From: Pseudidiomarina donghaiensis | Lineage (GTDB): Bacteria > Pseudomonadota > Gammaproteobacteria > Enterobacterales > Alteromonadaceae | Length of the DNA: 64,000 nt | Direction: 5' to 3' | NCBI RefSeq assembly: GCF_900116895.1 | Contig: NZ_FPCF01000007.1 | Coordinates: forward strand, 1 to 64,000 | Shown: positions 7,613 through 17,106 of the stretch, piece by piece | How the letters are laid out: every line of letters starts with the position of its first letter | Position numbering within the stretch: position 1 is the stretch's first letter | The notes under the pieces: model-generated | What the model was told of the DNA's origin: nothing | Databases searched by the model: none | What the model saw: only the letters and a program-made list of their open reading frames with translations | Position numbers and translations under genes: made by a program

Positions 7613-8839
7613 TTATGCCTCCCGATACTTGGCTAATTCAACTTTAGCAATGGTATTGCGATGCACCGCGTCTGGGCCATCGGCAATACGCAGCGCACGC
7701 GCCATAGCAAACAAACCAGTTAACGGTGTGTCATGGCTCATGCCGGCACCACCAAACAGCTGAATCGCTTCATCGACCACTTGTTGTAGCACGTTAGGGG
7801 CAACCACTTTAATTGCTGAAATTTCCGCCAGCGCCTTCATGGCGCCAACTTGGTCAATTTTCCAGGCTGCATAAAAGGTGAGTAAACGCGCTTGATCAAT
7901 GGCAATACGCATGTCCGCCACGCGCTCTAAATTGCCATTCAGTTGCAATAACGGTTTACCAAAGGCTATCCGTTCTTGGCCACGGCGCATAAACAGCTGT
8001 AAAGCTTTTTCAGCAGCGCCAATGGCGCGCATGCAATGATGAATGCGGCCCGGGCCTAAGCGCCCTTGGGCAATTTTGAAGCCATCACCCAAGTTTCCGA
8101 TCACATTGGTTTTTGGCACCCGAACTTGGTCAAACAGCACCTCTCCGTGGCCATAGGGCGCGTCATATTCACCAAAAGCCGGCAACATGCGCTCAATAGT
8201 TACGCCTGGGGTGTCTAAGGGTACGATGACCATGGAATGGCGTTGATGTTTTGCCGCATCAGGGTCGGTAAGGCCCATCACAATGGCAAATTTTGCATTG
8301 GGGTGACCAAGGCCTGTGGACCACCATTTGCGACCAGTTATCACCACCTCATCACCGTCTGCGACAATGCGGGCTTGCATATTGGTAGCATCCGACGAAG
8401 CCACATCCGGCTCGGTCATGCAAAACACTGAGCGTATATCGCCATTGAGCAACGGCGTCAGCCACTGCTCACGTTGCGCGTCACTGCCAAAGTGGTACAA
8501 CACTTCCATATTGCCGGTATCGGGCGCATTACAATTGAATATTTCAGGCGCGAGCAAACTATGCCCCATAACTTCGGCCAACGGCGCATATTCTAGCGTC
8601 GACAACCCAGCGCCTAACTTTTCATCCGGTAAAAACAAGTTCCACAGCCCCGCTGCTTTTGCCTTAGCTTTTAACGCTTCAACCGCTGGCGGCACCTGCC
8701 ATTCACGCCAGTTCGCATCGCCATTTAAGCGGCGGTTTTCTTTGTGGTAATCCGCTTCAATTGGCTCAATGTGTTCACGCATAAACGCAATGAGTTGTTT
8801 GCGGTACTGCAACGTTTTTTCACTGGGAGTAAAGTCCAT
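7613..8839 (-). CDS. Acyl-CoA dehydrogenase, ACAD10/11-like
   Basis: A 408-residue acyl-CoA dehydrogenase with the flavin-contact stretch MTEPDVASSD at residues 141-150, the subgroup signature GPGRIHHCMR at 262-271 and a C-terminal FGGAGMSHDTPL near 370. GRIHHCMR is characteristic of the ACAD10/11 branch rather than the fatty-acid chain-length dehydrogenases. It is the first gene of the ACAD-kinase-SDR set. I infer that the kinase and dehydrogenase together turn 4-hydroxyacyl-CoA into a beta-oxidation intermediate. An ordinary branched or long-chain acyl-CoA dehydrogenase is the alternative. Confidence 0.88.
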   Translation of the reverse strand: MDFTPSEKTLQYRKQLIAFMREHIEPIEADYHKENRRLNGDANWREWQVPPAVEALKAKAKAAGLWNLFLPDEKLGAGLSTLEYAPLAEVMGHSLLAPEIFNCNAPDTGNMEVLYHFGSDAQREQWLTPLLNGDIRSVFCMTEPDVASSDATNMQARIVADGDEVVITGRKWWSTGLGHPNAKFAIVMGLTDPDAAKHQRHSMVIVPLDTPGVTIERMLPAFGEYDAPYGHGEVLFDQVRVPKTNVIGNLGDGFKIAQGRLGPGRIHHCMRAIGAAEKALQLFMRRGQERIAFGKPLLQLNGNLERVADMRIAIDQARLLTFYAAWKIDQVGAMKALAEISAIKVVAPNVLQQVVDEAIQLFGGAGMSHDTPLTGLFAMARALRIADGPDAVHRNTIAKVELAKYREA

Positions 8840-8911
8840 AACCGTGCCTTATTGTTATTTTTAAACGCTTGTTTGAATGATTGTAGTGGCTTGGCTTAAA
8901 AATAAAAGCCC

Positions 8912-9844
8912 TTATGTCGTATTTAGTGAGCGTTGCGCCGTAGTTGGTAAATGTTCAGCCAGATAATCGACAAAGACACGCACGGCCGGCAATAGCCCTC
9001 GTCGATAAGGATAGACCATGTGCATAATGCCCATAGGTAACGACCACTTGGGCAGCACCGGTTCAAGCAAACCGGCAGCAACAGCCTCTTCGCACATATA
9101 ATTGGGTAGCGCAACAATACCAAGCCCTGCTATTGCAGCCTCGCGCAATACAATCATGTCGTCGGTGATCAAACGCGGACGAAAGCTCACCGTCAGCTTT
9201 TCGCCATGACTAGTCGTTAAATCATAACGATAGCGCCCGCTCGTGTAATGCAAACTTAAATGAGGAAAATGCACCAGATCAAGTGGGTGCTGCAACGACT
9301 GTTGAATGGCGCCAACGTCACCCTTGTTGGGGCTTTTGTATAAAGTTTGCGGTGCGTCAGATAATGGCCGCGCAATCAATGATGAGTCTTCAATAGTGGC
9401 GCGTACCCGCAGCGCCACATCAATGCCTTCGTCAATAAGATTAACCGGCCGATTGGTCACCATGAGGTTCACTCTAACCTCGGGGTATCGCGCTAAGAAT
9501 TCTGGCAACAACTGCACCAACATGCTTTGGCTGATGGCGTAAGGCGAACTCACGTGAATATCGCCGCGCGGGGTTTCTTGCACCAATTGGGTCACTTGTT
9601 GCGCAGCCTCTGCAGCAGCCACCATGGTTTCACAATGCACTAAAAACGCTTGCCCAATATCGGTTAGCTTCAACCCTCGCGTACTGCGGTGCATTAATCG
9701 AACGCCTTGGGCTTCTTCAAGTTCGGTTAACCGGCGGCTAATGGTCGACTTGGGCATATTCAACTCGCGCGCACCGGCGCTAATACTGCCGGCAGCAGCA
9801 ACCCGCGCGAATATCATGTAGTTGGTTAAATCTGGTAAGCTCAT
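8912..9844 (-). CDS. LysR-family transcriptional regulator
   Basis: A 310-residue LysR-type regulator. The N-terminal winged helix-turn-helix is at residues about 5-62 (FARVAAAGSISAGARELNMPKSTISRRLTELE read in parts), followed by the two-lobed effector domain. The subgroup looks like that of E. coli AaeR/DmlR-type proteins. It is divergent from the azoreductase gene, with an 9-bp inverted repeat between them, so control of azoR and of itself is likely. The stop is followed on the minus strand by a weak GGCTT/AAGCC hairpin before the acyl-CoA dehydrogenase gene. Effector unknown. Confidence 0.9.
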   Translation of the reverse strand: MSLPDLTNYMIFARVAAAGSISAGARELNMPKSTISRRLTELEEAQGVRLMHRSTRGLKLTDIGQAFLVHCETMVAAAEAAQQVTQLVQETPRGDIHVSSPYAISQSMLVQLLPEFLARYPEVRVNLMVTNRPVNLIDEGIDVALRVRATIEDSSLIARPLSDAPQTLYKSPNKGDVGAIQQSLQHPLDLVHFPHLSLHYTSGRYRYDLTTSHGEKLTVSFRPRLITDDMIVLREAAIAGLGIVALPNYMCEEAVAAGLLEPVLPKWSLPMGIMHMVYPYRRGLLPAVRVFVDYLAEHLPTTAQRSLNTT

Positions 9845-9877
9845 GGTGCCTCTCGCTGCTAGATGATAGCAATACCA

Positions 9878-9899
9878 ACCGTTCCACTTTTGGAACGGT
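9878..9899. promoter_or_regulatory. Inverted-repeat operator candidate for the LysR regulator
   Basis: ACCGTTCCA-CTTT-TGGAACGGT, 9-bp perfect arms, about 35 bases upstream of the LysR start and about 100 upstream of azoR. A further half-site, ACGGAACG, lies near 9930. Its place between divergent genes is standard for LysR binding. Confidence 0.6.
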
Positions 9900-10001
9900 A
9901 ATTCCCAATATAGCCCACTACCACTTAAAACGGAACGCTTATATCATAGCCACCATCAGCTTTTTAGCATACAGCGCACAACCGTTTTGAGAGGTTTTTA
10001 T

Positions 10002-10562
10002 ATGAACATTCTACACATTGATTCAGGTATTTTTGTTGAGCAATCGGTAAGCCGCAAACTAAGCCGTGACGTGGTAGCGCATTTAACTCGCAATGGCGAT
10101 GCGCAAGTAACCCATCGCGATTTAGTTGTGAACCCGGTCCCCCACTTAGACGCAGAAACGCTATTGGCCGAGCAAAATGAGCTTAGCGAAGAATTACTGG
10201 CTGAATTACAAGCGGCCGACGTATTGGTGATTGGTGCACCTATGTACAATTTCACCATTCCTACGCAATTAAAAGCCTGGCTTGATCGCGTTCTTAAAGC
10301 CGGCGTAACGTTTAAATACACCGAGCAAGGTCCACAAGGCTTGTTGCAAGGTAAAACGGCGTATATCGCCTCAGGTCGCGGTGGTGTGTACAGTCAAGGC
10401 GAAGCCGCAGCGCTTGACCATCAAGAAAGCTACTTACGCAACGTATTGGCGTTTATTGGCATTACCGACGTACATGTTGTCCGCGCCGAGGGTGTTAACC
10501 TAGGTGATGAGCCTCGCCAGCAAGCCTTAGCGGCCGCTGAAGAAGCCATTGCTGCGCTATAA
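10002..10562 (+). CDS. azoR: FMN-dependent NADH-azoreductase
   Basis: A flavodoxin-like quinone/azo reductase of 186 residues. I use the ATG at 10002, which follows a GAGAGG ribosome-binding site; the track-style earlier start at 9987 adds five residues (MRGFY) before the conserved MNILHIDSG. Typical landmarks are the FMN phosphate loop near the N-terminus, PMYNFTIPTQLKAWLDRV (residues about 76-93) and ASGRGGVYS (about 122-130). The enzyme reduces quinones, azo dyes and nitro compounds in the cytoplasm. Divergent from a LysR regulator, the usual arrangement. Slightly shorter than E. coli AzoR (about 200). Confidence 0.92.
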   Translation: MNILHIDSGIFVEQSVSRKLSRDVVAHLTRNGDAQVTHRDLVVNPVPHLDAETLLAEQNELSEELLAELQAADVLVIGAPMYNFTIPTQLKAWLDRVLKAGVTFKYTEQGPQGLLQGKTAYIASGRGGVYSQGEAAALDHQESYLRNVLAFIGITDVHVVRAEGVNLGDEPRQQALAAAEEAIAAL

Positions 10563-10592
10563 CGCACATTTGTCATGGCTAAGAAAATAAGC

Positions 10593-11984
10593 TTAGCGCT
10601 GCTGCATAAATCGTAGCAGCGCAGCTTGTCGTTCATGGGTAGGTAATCGTAAAGCCCCTTCATAAACCGCGATAGTCGCCTGGCAAAGCAACCGGGCATG
10701 GGGCCGATAGTCACTAGGTTGCTGAAATACCTGCGGGTACAAGACGTCATATCGGCCAACTTCGCTGAGCACTTGTTCTAGCATGACGTTGGCAGTACCT
10801 GGTTGATAGCGAAAGTTATTTCTCAGTTGCGTACGTTCAACCAAATTGGTTTTGGCTTGGCGATATGCGCTAATCAAATTAATCGGTATCAGCGCTTCAA
10901 CATCAATCGGTTGTTTGGCCCATTGCGGGTACAAATAGTCCACGCAATATTGCGCATCAACATAATTCAAATAGTTCATGATATCGACATTGGCACGCCA
11001 ATAGGCCACTAACTCGTCGTCAGGCCCTTGCATGAGCAGCTCCGCGCGCCAGGTAGTCGCCAAGCTGTGGGTTGCATTACTTGGCGCAAAGCGCTCACTT
11101 TGCACTAATTCATCCACCACCCGCGCCTCAACCAACTCTAACGGCCCTGGGTACCATATATTTGCCCCGTCTACCCGCACGGCTTGGCGAATAAAGCTTT
11201 CGGAAACCCCATGCAGGCGATAAATGCGCTTAAAGTCGTCATTAATTTCTTGCACATCGGTGCCATCAATTTGGTGCAGCGACGCACTATGAAAGCCCAA
11301 AATTCCACGCTTGCTTAAGTACCGTTGTTGGCCGCCCATAAAAGCGATAGTACAGGCACTTGAGCATTCACTAGGCACATAAGTGTCTAGCTGATATTCT
11401 TGAATTAAATGATATAAATTCACACCTTCGCTAATACGTCCACCGGGCGAGTTTAAATGAATCACTCGCACTGATGAAAAACGCTGCAATATAGCTTGAA
11501 CACTTTCACTGGTGCCTTGCGGCAACGGGCCTATCAGCTCTAGTTCCGTGCCTTGATTGAGCACTCGAAGTTCAACGCGACGGGTTAATTCGCTGGTGTT
11601 CATTAACCCCACGCTGCCTTGCATCATCGGCAATCCAAACTGGTTGAAGTCAAACACCGCACGCAACGCGGCAACCACCACCATCACTTGCGCGGCGGTT
11701 GCCCAACCTTGACGCCCACCGTGCGAGGTGTGGTACTTGGCGGAGCGCCAAATACCAACCAACTGCCAGATGGTAAATAGTGCGGTGAACGAATATAAAC
11801 CGATCACTAAGGTGCTAAATAGCGACTGCCCAATCTCTAAACGAAGCAACAATTGATTGAGCGCATACGCCAGCAGACTTAAGCAGCAGGTTAAGCCAAC
11901 ACCAATAAGCCAATAAGCCTTACCAAGCGAATAATCGCCATGCCAGTGTTTCTTAATAAGATTAAAAACGCGCATCATTTTCAC
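10593..11984 (-). CDS. Membrane protein with ClpP-like periplasmic domain (COG3904 type)
   Basis: A 463-residue protein with three N-terminal membrane segments (about residues 20-45, 53-77, 95-113) and a following ClpP/crotonase-fold domain. That domain has the oxyanion-loop motif HLNSPGGRISEG, a candidate nucleophile in SECSSACTIAF, and a candidate catalytic His in GILGFHSAS. These match the COG3904 group of predicted periplasmic serine hydrolases. The last 150 or so residues are helical and unassigned. It overlaps the upstream excalibur gene by 23 bases, so the two are co-translated. Substrate unknown; peptidase activity is an inference from the fold. Confidence 0.75.
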   Translation of the reverse strand: MKMMRVFNLIKKHWHGDYSLGKAYWLIGVGLTCCLSLLAYALNQLLLRLEIGQSLFSTLVIGLYSFTALFTIWQLVGIWRSAKYHTSHGGRQGWATAAQVMVVVAALRAVFDFNQFGLPMMQGSVGLMNTSELTRRVELRVLNQGTELELIGPLPQGTSESVQAILQRFSSVRVIHLNSPGGRISEGVNLYHLIQEYQLDTYVPSECSSACTIAFMGGQQRYLSKRGILGFHSASLHQIDGTDVQEINDDFKRIYRLHGVSESFIRQAVRVDGANIWYPGPLELVEARVVDELVQSERFAPSNATHSLATTWRAELLMQGPDDELVAYWRANVDIMNYLNYVDAQYCVDYLYPQWAKQPIDVEALIPINLISAYRQAKTNLVERTQLRNNFRYQPGTANVMLEQVLSEVGRYDVLYPQVFQQPSDYRPHARLLCQATIAVYEGALRLPTHERQAALLRFMQQR

Positions 11985-12246
11985 AAGGTATACCGTTGTG
12001 GTTGTCGTCTAGCTGCGCGTCAGGACAGAATCGTAGAAAGTACTCGGCCTCTTCACGAGAGGTCATTTCCGGGCAGTATTTTCGGGCATCGCATTGAAAT
12101 TTAGGGTCTTTTTTTAATACTTGCCCCTGTACGCTTTGCACAAACTCAGCCAGTAAACCGCTACGGTTTTCTGGGCGAGGTTGTTGCTCTTCGTAGTAAT
12201 TCCAAATTGCGAGTATTAGCGCAGCAATAAGTATTATTTTTTTCAT
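11962..12246 (-). CDS. Excalibur calcium-binding domain protein
   Basis: I use the ATG ending at 12246 (MKKIILIAALILAIW), which gives 94 residues with a hydrophobic N-terminal anchor or signal; the earlier GTG at 12282 would put 12 odd residues in front. The C-terminal 35 residues are an excalibur domain: a CPEMTSREEAEYFL segment, then CPDAQLDD and the calcium-loop-like DDNHNGIPCEND. Two conserved Cys pairs are seen. Such domains occur on secreted or surface proteins, often with nucleases or proteases. Here it precedes and overlaps the ClpP-like membrane protein, so a joint extracytoplasmic role is plausible. Confidence 0.8.
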   Translation of the reverse strand: MKKIILIAALILAIWNYYEEQQPRPENRSGLLAEFVQSVQGQVLKKDPKFQCDARKYCPEMTSREEAEYFLRFCPDAQLDDNHNGIPCENDARF

Positions 12247-12363
12247 GGAGAGAATCCTTATAGTTTTTAACACTCTCACCACATTTGTTATGCACTAATA
12301 GTAGACAGGTAATTCAAATATTACAATTTTATAAAGATCATAGTGACGCGTAGAGAATTTCAA

Positions 12364-13257
12364 TTATTTTGTCGATTTTCGAATGACGATCAGCATGCCG
12401 CCAACAATAAGCGCCGCAGCAACCACTAATTGTTGGGTGATTAATTCGCTCGCGAATAGCACCCCGCCCGCTGCGGCAATCAGCGGTACCGAAAGCTGGC
12501 CAATAGCTGCCGTTGACACCTTGAGTTGAGGTAGCACCAAATACCAGATCGCGTAGCCAAGCCCCGAGGTCACCACGCCAGAAAATACAGCCAGAACCAC
12601 CCCCTGCGTGCTAATGACCATGTCGCCCCACTGCCAGATAAGTAGCAAGGCCGCAACCGGCGTTGCGCGCACGAAATTAAAGGTGGTGTCTGTTAATGGT
12701 GAGGCACTGCCGCGACCATGCAGTGAATAAAGCCCCCAAGCGGTGCCGGCTGTCACCATGGCAACACAGGCCCATAGCGAACTCGGCACGCTAAGCGTTG
12801 GATAAACCAAATACATAAGCCCGGCCAGGGCCAAACTGCTACCAAGCGCTTCCTTTGTTGTGAGTTTGTTACCCTGTAACCAGCCAACGGCAAGCATGGA
12901 TAACTGCACTGAAGCAAACAAGATGAGTGCACCAAAGCCTGTTTCCAATTGATTATAAGCTAACGAAAACGCGACCGCATATAAGGCTAATGTAAACGCG
13001 CCCCACCAAGTTCCGCGGCGGGCAACCTTAGTTATAGCTTCAGTAACCGCTGGCTGTTGACGCTTCGCTTGCCGCGATTTTATAACAACCGTCACCGCAT
13101 ACCATATTGCCAGCATGGCAATCGCGCCACTGACAATGCGCACCGCCACAAATGTATTCGGGTCAATATTCTGGTTCAATAACGCGTAGCGGTTAATCAC
13201 CGAATTGCCGGCAAACGCGAGTAGCGATAATAAAAACAACATAGCGGTTCTGAACAT
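12364..13257 (-). CDS. EamA/DMT-family transporter
   Basis: A 297-residue inner-membrane protein with about ten hydrophobic segments arranged as two EamA repeats. Typical family features are NSVINRYAL in the first helix, the LETGFGALILFASVQL helix, and a second half beginning near GTAWGLYSLHGRG. Such proteins export amino acids, metabolites or drugs; the substrate cannot be read from sequence. It is transcribed away from the suc terminator at 13292 and appears to be a single gene. Confidence 0.85.
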   Translation of the reverse strand: MFRTAMLFLLSLLAFAGNSVINRYALLNQNIDPNTFVAVRIVSGAIAMLAIWYAVTVVIKSRQAKRQQPAVTEAITKVARRGTWWGAFTLALYAVAFSLAYNQLETGFGALILFASVQLSMLAVGWLQGNKLTTKEALGSSLALAGLMYLVYPTLSVPSSLWACVAMVTAGTAWGLYSLHGRGSASPLTDTTFNFVRATPVAALLLIWQWGDMVISTQGVVLAVFSGVVTSGLGYAIWYLVLPQLKVSTAAIGQLSVPLIAAAGGVLFASELITQQLVVAAALIVGGMLIVIRKSTK

Positions 13258-13291
13258 GTTTATCCTTGTTGCTACAGCGCGTTAGTTACAA

Positions 13292-13317
13292 AAAAGCCGC
13301 TCAAATGAGCGGCTTTT
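13292..13317 (-). terminator. Intrinsic terminator of the suc genes
   Basis: 12-bp perfect stem AAAAGCCGCTCA / TGAGCGGCTTTT with a 2-base loop and a T run on the minus strand, about 30 bases after the sucD stop. The end of the sucABCD transcript. Confidence 0.88.
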
Positions 13318-13349
13318 ATCGTAACAGACGTTGCAGTTAAAAACGTAGC

Positions 13350-14222
13350 TTACCAGCCAGTTTTCTCACGTAACGCTTTACCGATATCGGCAAGGCTACG
13401 TACTGTTTTAACGCCCGCAGCTTCTAATGCTGCAAATTTCTCGTCAGCAGTACCTTTACCACCAGAGATAATCGCACCGGCGTGGCCCATACGCTTACCT
13501 GGAGGAGCTGTAACACCAGCAATATAAGATACAACTGGCTTGGTTACGTTGTGCTTGATGTACTCAGCCGCTTCTTCTTCTGCAGTACCACCAATTTCAC
13601 CGATCATGACGATCGCTTCAGTTGCTGGATCTTTCTCGAATAATTCAAGAATATCGATGAAGTTTGAACCAGGAATTGGGTCACCACCGATACCAACACA
13701 GGTAGACTGGCCGAAACCTTCGTCAGTCGTCTGCTTAACCGCTTCATAAGTCAAAGTACCTGAACGCGATACGATACCTACTTTACCTGCTTTGTGAATG
13801 TGACCAGGCATGATGCCGATCTTACACTCGTCAGGCGTGATAACACCTGGGCAGTTAGGACCGATCATACGCACGCCTTTGTGCGTCAAGTATTCTTTCA
13901 CGTAAAGCATGTCTAACGTTGGAATGCCTTCAGTGATACATACAATCAGTTCGATACCGGCGTCTGCAGCTTCAATAATTGAGTCTTTACAGAATGGCGC
14001 TGGTACGTAGATAACTGATGCCGTTGCGCCAGTTGCTTCAACTGCTTCACGTACAGTGTTGAATACTGGTAAACCAAGGTGCGTTTGACCGCCTTTACCT
14101 GGAGTTACACCACCAACCATTTGCGTACCGTAAGCAATAGCTTGCTCAGAGTGGAAAGTACCCTGGCCGCCAGTGAAACCCTGGCAGATAACTTTGGTAT
14201 TTTTATCGATCAAGATAGACAT
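13350..14222 (-). CDS. sucD: Succinyl-CoA synthetase alpha subunit
   Basis: A 290-residue protein with an N-terminal CoA-binding Rossmann domain ([20 protein letters not shown], read in parts) and the active-site histidine in [10 protein letters not shown] at about residue 247, which is phosphorylated during catalysis. With SucC it converts succinyl-CoA to succinate with formation of ATP or GTP in the TCA cycle. The start codon overlaps the sucC stop by one base, so the subunits are translationally coupled. Full length for the family. Confidence 0.97.
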   Translation of the reverse strand: MSILIDKNTKVICQGFTGGQGTFHSEQAIAYGTQMVGGVTPGKGGQTHLGLPVFNTVREAVEATGATASVIYVPAPFCKDSIIEAADAGIELIVCITEGIPTLDMLYVKEYLTHKGVRMIGPNCPGVITPDECKIGIMPGHIHKAGKVGIVSRSGTLTYEAVKQTTDEGFGQSTCVGIGGDPIPGSNFIDILELFEKDPATEAIVMIGEIGGTAEEEAAEYIKHNVTKPVVSYIAGVTAPPGKRMGHAGAIISGGKGTADEKFAALEAAGVKTVRSLADIGKALREKTGW

Positions 14223-15388
14223 TATTGACCTCCTGCCGCAGCAACCACTTTATCAGCAGCGTCAGACAAGCTCTCTGCTGCAATGATGTTCAGGCCACTT
14301 TCTGCTAATTTCTGACGACCTAAGTCTGCGTTGTTACCTTCTAAACGCACAACTACAGGCACTTTCACGCCGACTTCTTCAACGGCGCCCATGATACCTT
14401 CAGCGATCATGTCGCAACGAACGATACCACCGAAAATGTTAACCAATACCGCTTTAACAGCGCTGTCAGACAGGATGATTTTGAATGCTTCAGTAACGCG
14501 CTCTTTGGTAGCGCCGCCACCAACGTCCAAGAAGTTCGCTGGTTGGCCACCAGACAATTTAACGATGTCCATTGTACCCATCGCCAAACCTGCACCGTTT
14601 ACCATGCAGCCAATGTTACCGTCTAGTGCAACATAGTTTAGTTCCCATTTAGCCGCTTGTGCTTCACGCTCGTCTTCTTGCGACGGGTCGTGCATTTCAC
14701 GGATTTTTGGCTGACGATACAACGCGTTGCTGTCAATGTTGATTTTACCGTCTAAGCAATGCAAGTTGCCTTGCTCAGTAATAACCAACGGGTTGATTTC
14801 TAACAATGCGAAATCATATTGTTCGAACATTTTCGCCAAACCCAAGAAGATTTTGGTGAATTGCTTCACTTGCTCTGGGTTTAAGCCTAATTTGAAGCCA
14901 AGCTCACGACCTTGGAATGGCTGTGCGCCTACCGTTGGGTCAATGATTGCTTTCAAGATTTTTTCTGGCGTTTCTTCAGCAACTTTCTCGATTTCAACAC
15001 CACCTTCGGTTGACGCCATGAACACGATTTTACGTGTAGCACGGTCAACAACTGCGCCTAAGTACAGTTCTGAAGCGATATCAGTCAAGCTTTCTACCAA
15101 AATTTTAGCAACCGGCTGACCGTTTGCGTCTGTTTGGTAAGTCACCAAGTTTTTACCTAACCAGTTGCTCGCAAATGCGTGCACTTCGTCATGGCTAGAA
15201 ACTAATTTAACACCGCCCGCTTTACCGCGGCCGCCTGCGTGTACTTGAGCTTTAACAACCCAACGATCACCGCCGATTTTTTTGGCAGCTTCAACGGCTT
15301 CGTCAGCAGTGTCAACTGCAAAGCCTTCAGATACTGGCAAACCAAACTCTTTAAAGAGTTGTTTAGCCTGATACTCATGCAAGTTCAT
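14222..15388 (-). CDS. sucC: Succinyl-CoA synthetase beta subunit
   Basis: A 388-residue protein, the same length as the E. coli subunit. The N-terminal ATP-grasp domain starts [20 protein letters not shown], with the glycine-rich loop [12 protein letters not shown] near residues 51-62. The C-terminal ligase domain has [15 protein letters not shown]. It forms the nucleotide- and succinate-binding half of the enzyme. It lies 145 bases after sucB, with a strong hairpin between, so sucCD may be partly uncoupled from sucAB. Confidence 0.97.
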   Translation of the reverse strand: MNLHEYQAKQLFKEFGLPVSEGFAVDTADEAVEAAKKIGGDRWVVKAQVHAGGRGKAGGVKLVSSHDEVHAFASNWLGKNLVTYQTDANGQPVAKILVESLTDIASELYLGAVVDRATRKIVFMASTEGGVEIEKVAEETPEKILKAIIDPTVGAQPFQGRELGFKLGLNPEQVKQFTKIFLGLAKMFEQYDFALLEINPLVITEQGNLHCLDGKINIDSNALYRQPKIREMHDPSQEDEREAQAAKWELNYVALDGNIGCMVNGAGLAMGTMDIVKLSGGQPANFLDVGGGATKERVTEAFKIILSDSAVKAVLVNIFGGIVRCDMIAEGIMGAVEEVGVKVPVVVRLEGNNADLGRQKLAESGLNIIAAESLSDAADKVVAAAGGQ

Positions 15389-15480
15389 GATGATCTTCCG
15401 ATTCGTTTGAACAACAAAAGCAGCGTCATGCTGCTTACCCGAAAATTCGCGCGTATTTTACAGTTTTGCGCGCAAAAAAT

Positions 15481-15525
15481 ACAGCCGCTGCTTCAATTGA
15501 CACGCAATTGCAACACAGCGGCTGT
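15481..15525 (-). terminator. Hairpin/attenuator between sucB and sucC
   Basis: 10-bp stem ACAGCCGCTG / CAGCGGCTGT with an inner CAATTG/CAATTG pairing and, on the minus strand, a following ATTTTTT. It has the form of an intrinsic terminator inside the sucABCD cluster. Since no clear promoter was seen for sucCD, it may be a partial stop that sets the ratio of the two enzymes. Confidence 0.65.
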
Positions 15526-15533
15526 GCATTATG

Positions 15534-17093
15534 TTATAGGTCCAACAACAAACGTTGCGGATCTTCTAACAACTCTTTGATGGTTACTAAGAAACCAACA
15601 GATTCTTTACCGTCAATAATGCGGTGGTCATACGACAATGCTAAGTACATCATCGGCAAAATTTCCACTTTACCGTCAACAGCCATTGGGCGATCTTGAA
15701 TTTTGTGCATGCCCAAAATAGCGCTTTGTGGTGGGTTCAAAATTGGCGTTGATAACAATGAGCCAAATACACCACCGTTGGTAATGGTGAAGTTACCACC
15801 TTGCATGTCGTCCATGGTCAACTTACCGTCACGGCCTTTGATAGCGAGGTCACGGATACCATTTTCAATTTCAGCAATGCTCATCTTGTCGGTGTCACGC
15901 AATACTGGTGTCACCAAACCACGTGGCGTTGATACCGCAATGCTGATATCAAAGTAGTTGTGGTACACAATGTCGTCACCGTCAATTGACGCGTTCACTT
16001 CTGGGAAGCGTTTCAATGCTTCAGTAACAGCTTTCACGTAGAAGCCCATGAAACCTAAGCGCGTGTCGTGACGTTTTTCAAATTCGTCTTTGTACTTCGA
16101 ACGCAAGTCCATAATTGGCTTCATGTTCACTTCGTTGAACGTGGTCAACATAGCGGTTGCGTTCTTCGCTTCTAACAAGCGCTTCGCAATGGTTTTGCGC
16201 AGACGTGTCATTGGCACACGTTTCTGGTCACGGTCACCGGCAGTTGGCGCTGGAGCACTTGCAGCCTTAGCTGGCTCAGATTTCTTCGCTGCACCGTCTT
16301 TCAAGTGTTTCTCAACGTCTTCTTTCGTCACGCGCCCGCCTTTACCAGTGCCTTTTACGTCAGACACTTTCAAGTTGTTTTCCGCCAACATGCGACGTAC
16401 AGCTGGGCCAGCAACTTCGCTATCGCCTTCGTCTGCAGCGTCTTCTTTGCTGTCGCTAGCCGTTTCTTTTGACGACTCGCTTGAGCCCGCTGACGCACCA
16501 GCTTCAACAATACCAATCACGTCATCAGCACCGACTGTTGCGCCTTCTTCTTGCTTGATTTCCGCCAACACACCGTCAGCTGGGGCAACAACTTCAAGCA
16601 CAACTTTGTCGGTTTCAATATCAACTAAGTTTTGGTCGCGAGTCACTGCTTCACCAGCTTTTACGTGCCAGGTAGCAATAGTTGCGTCAGCAACAGACTC
16701 AGGTAACTGAGGTACCTTCACTTCAAGCTTTTCGCCTGAACCAGACGCTTTTTTGTCGGCTTTTTTGTCCGCTTTCTTGTCGTCTTTCTGCTCAGATTTT
16801 TTGTCATCCGCTTTCGCGTCAGATTTGTCGTCTGATTTGTCCGCAGCAGCACCGTCGCCTTCTTCAAGCTTGCCAATCACTTCTTCGGCGCCAACAGTGG
16901 CACCTTCTTCAGCGATGATTTCACCGATTACGCCATCAGCAGGTGCAACCACTTCCAACACCACTTTGTCGGTTTCGATATCGACCAGATTCTGATCGCG
17001 CGAGACTTTGTCACCTGGCTTCACGTGCCAAGTAGCCACTGTTGCGTCTGCAACAGATTCAGGAAGTTGTGGAACTTTAATATCAATAGCCAT
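15534..17093 (-). CDS. sucB: 2-oxoglutarate dehydrogenase E2 (dihydrolipoyl succinyltransferase), two lipoyl domains
   Basis: Start set at the ATG ending at 17093 ([14 protein letters not shown]), with an AGGTGA site upstream; the TTG at 17099 is less likely. At 519 residues it is much longer than E. coli SucB (405). Two near-identical lipoyl domains explain this: the first at about 1-77 with the lipoyl lysine at 43, the second at about 122-198 with the lysine at 163, both in [16 protein letters not shown]. They are joined by a Lys/Asp-rich linker (80-120). Then come an E3-binding domain (about 230-270) and the catalytic domain with HRIIDG near 490. It transfers the succinyl group to CoA. Follows sucA by 13 bases. 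Confidence 0.96.
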   Translation of the reverse strand: MAIDIKVPQLPESVADATVATWHVKPGDKVSRDQNLVDIETDKVVLEVVAPADGVIGEIIAEEGATVGAEEVIGKLEEGDGAAADKSDDKSDAKADDKKSEQKDDKKADKKADKKASGSGEKLEVKVPQLPESVADATIATWHVKAGEAVTRDQNLVDIETDKVVLEVVAPADGVLAEIKQEEGATVGADDVIGIVEAGASAGSSESSKETASDSKEDAADEGDSEVAGPAVRRMLAENNLKVSDVKGTGKGGRVTKEDVEKHLKDGAAKKSEPAKAASAPAPTAGDRDQKRVPMTRLRKTIAKRLLEAKNATAMLTTFNEVNMKPIMDLRSKYKDEFEKRHDTRLGFMGFYVKAVTEALKRFPEVNASIDGDDIVYHNYFDISIAVSTPRGLVTPVLRDTDKMSIAEIENGIRDLAIKGRDGKLTMDDMQGGNFTITNGGVFGSLLSTPILNPPQSAILGMHKIQDRPMAVDGKVEILPMMYLALSYDHRIIDGKESVGFLVTIKELLEDPQRLLLDL

Positions 17094-17106
17094 GGTCAAT
17101 TGTCAC

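Noticed and set aside
16750-16850. Low-complexity charged linker in sucB read as a tandem DNA repeat or CRISPR-like array
   Set aside because: It encodes the Lys/Asp linker between lipoyl domains; no regular repeat-spacer unit.
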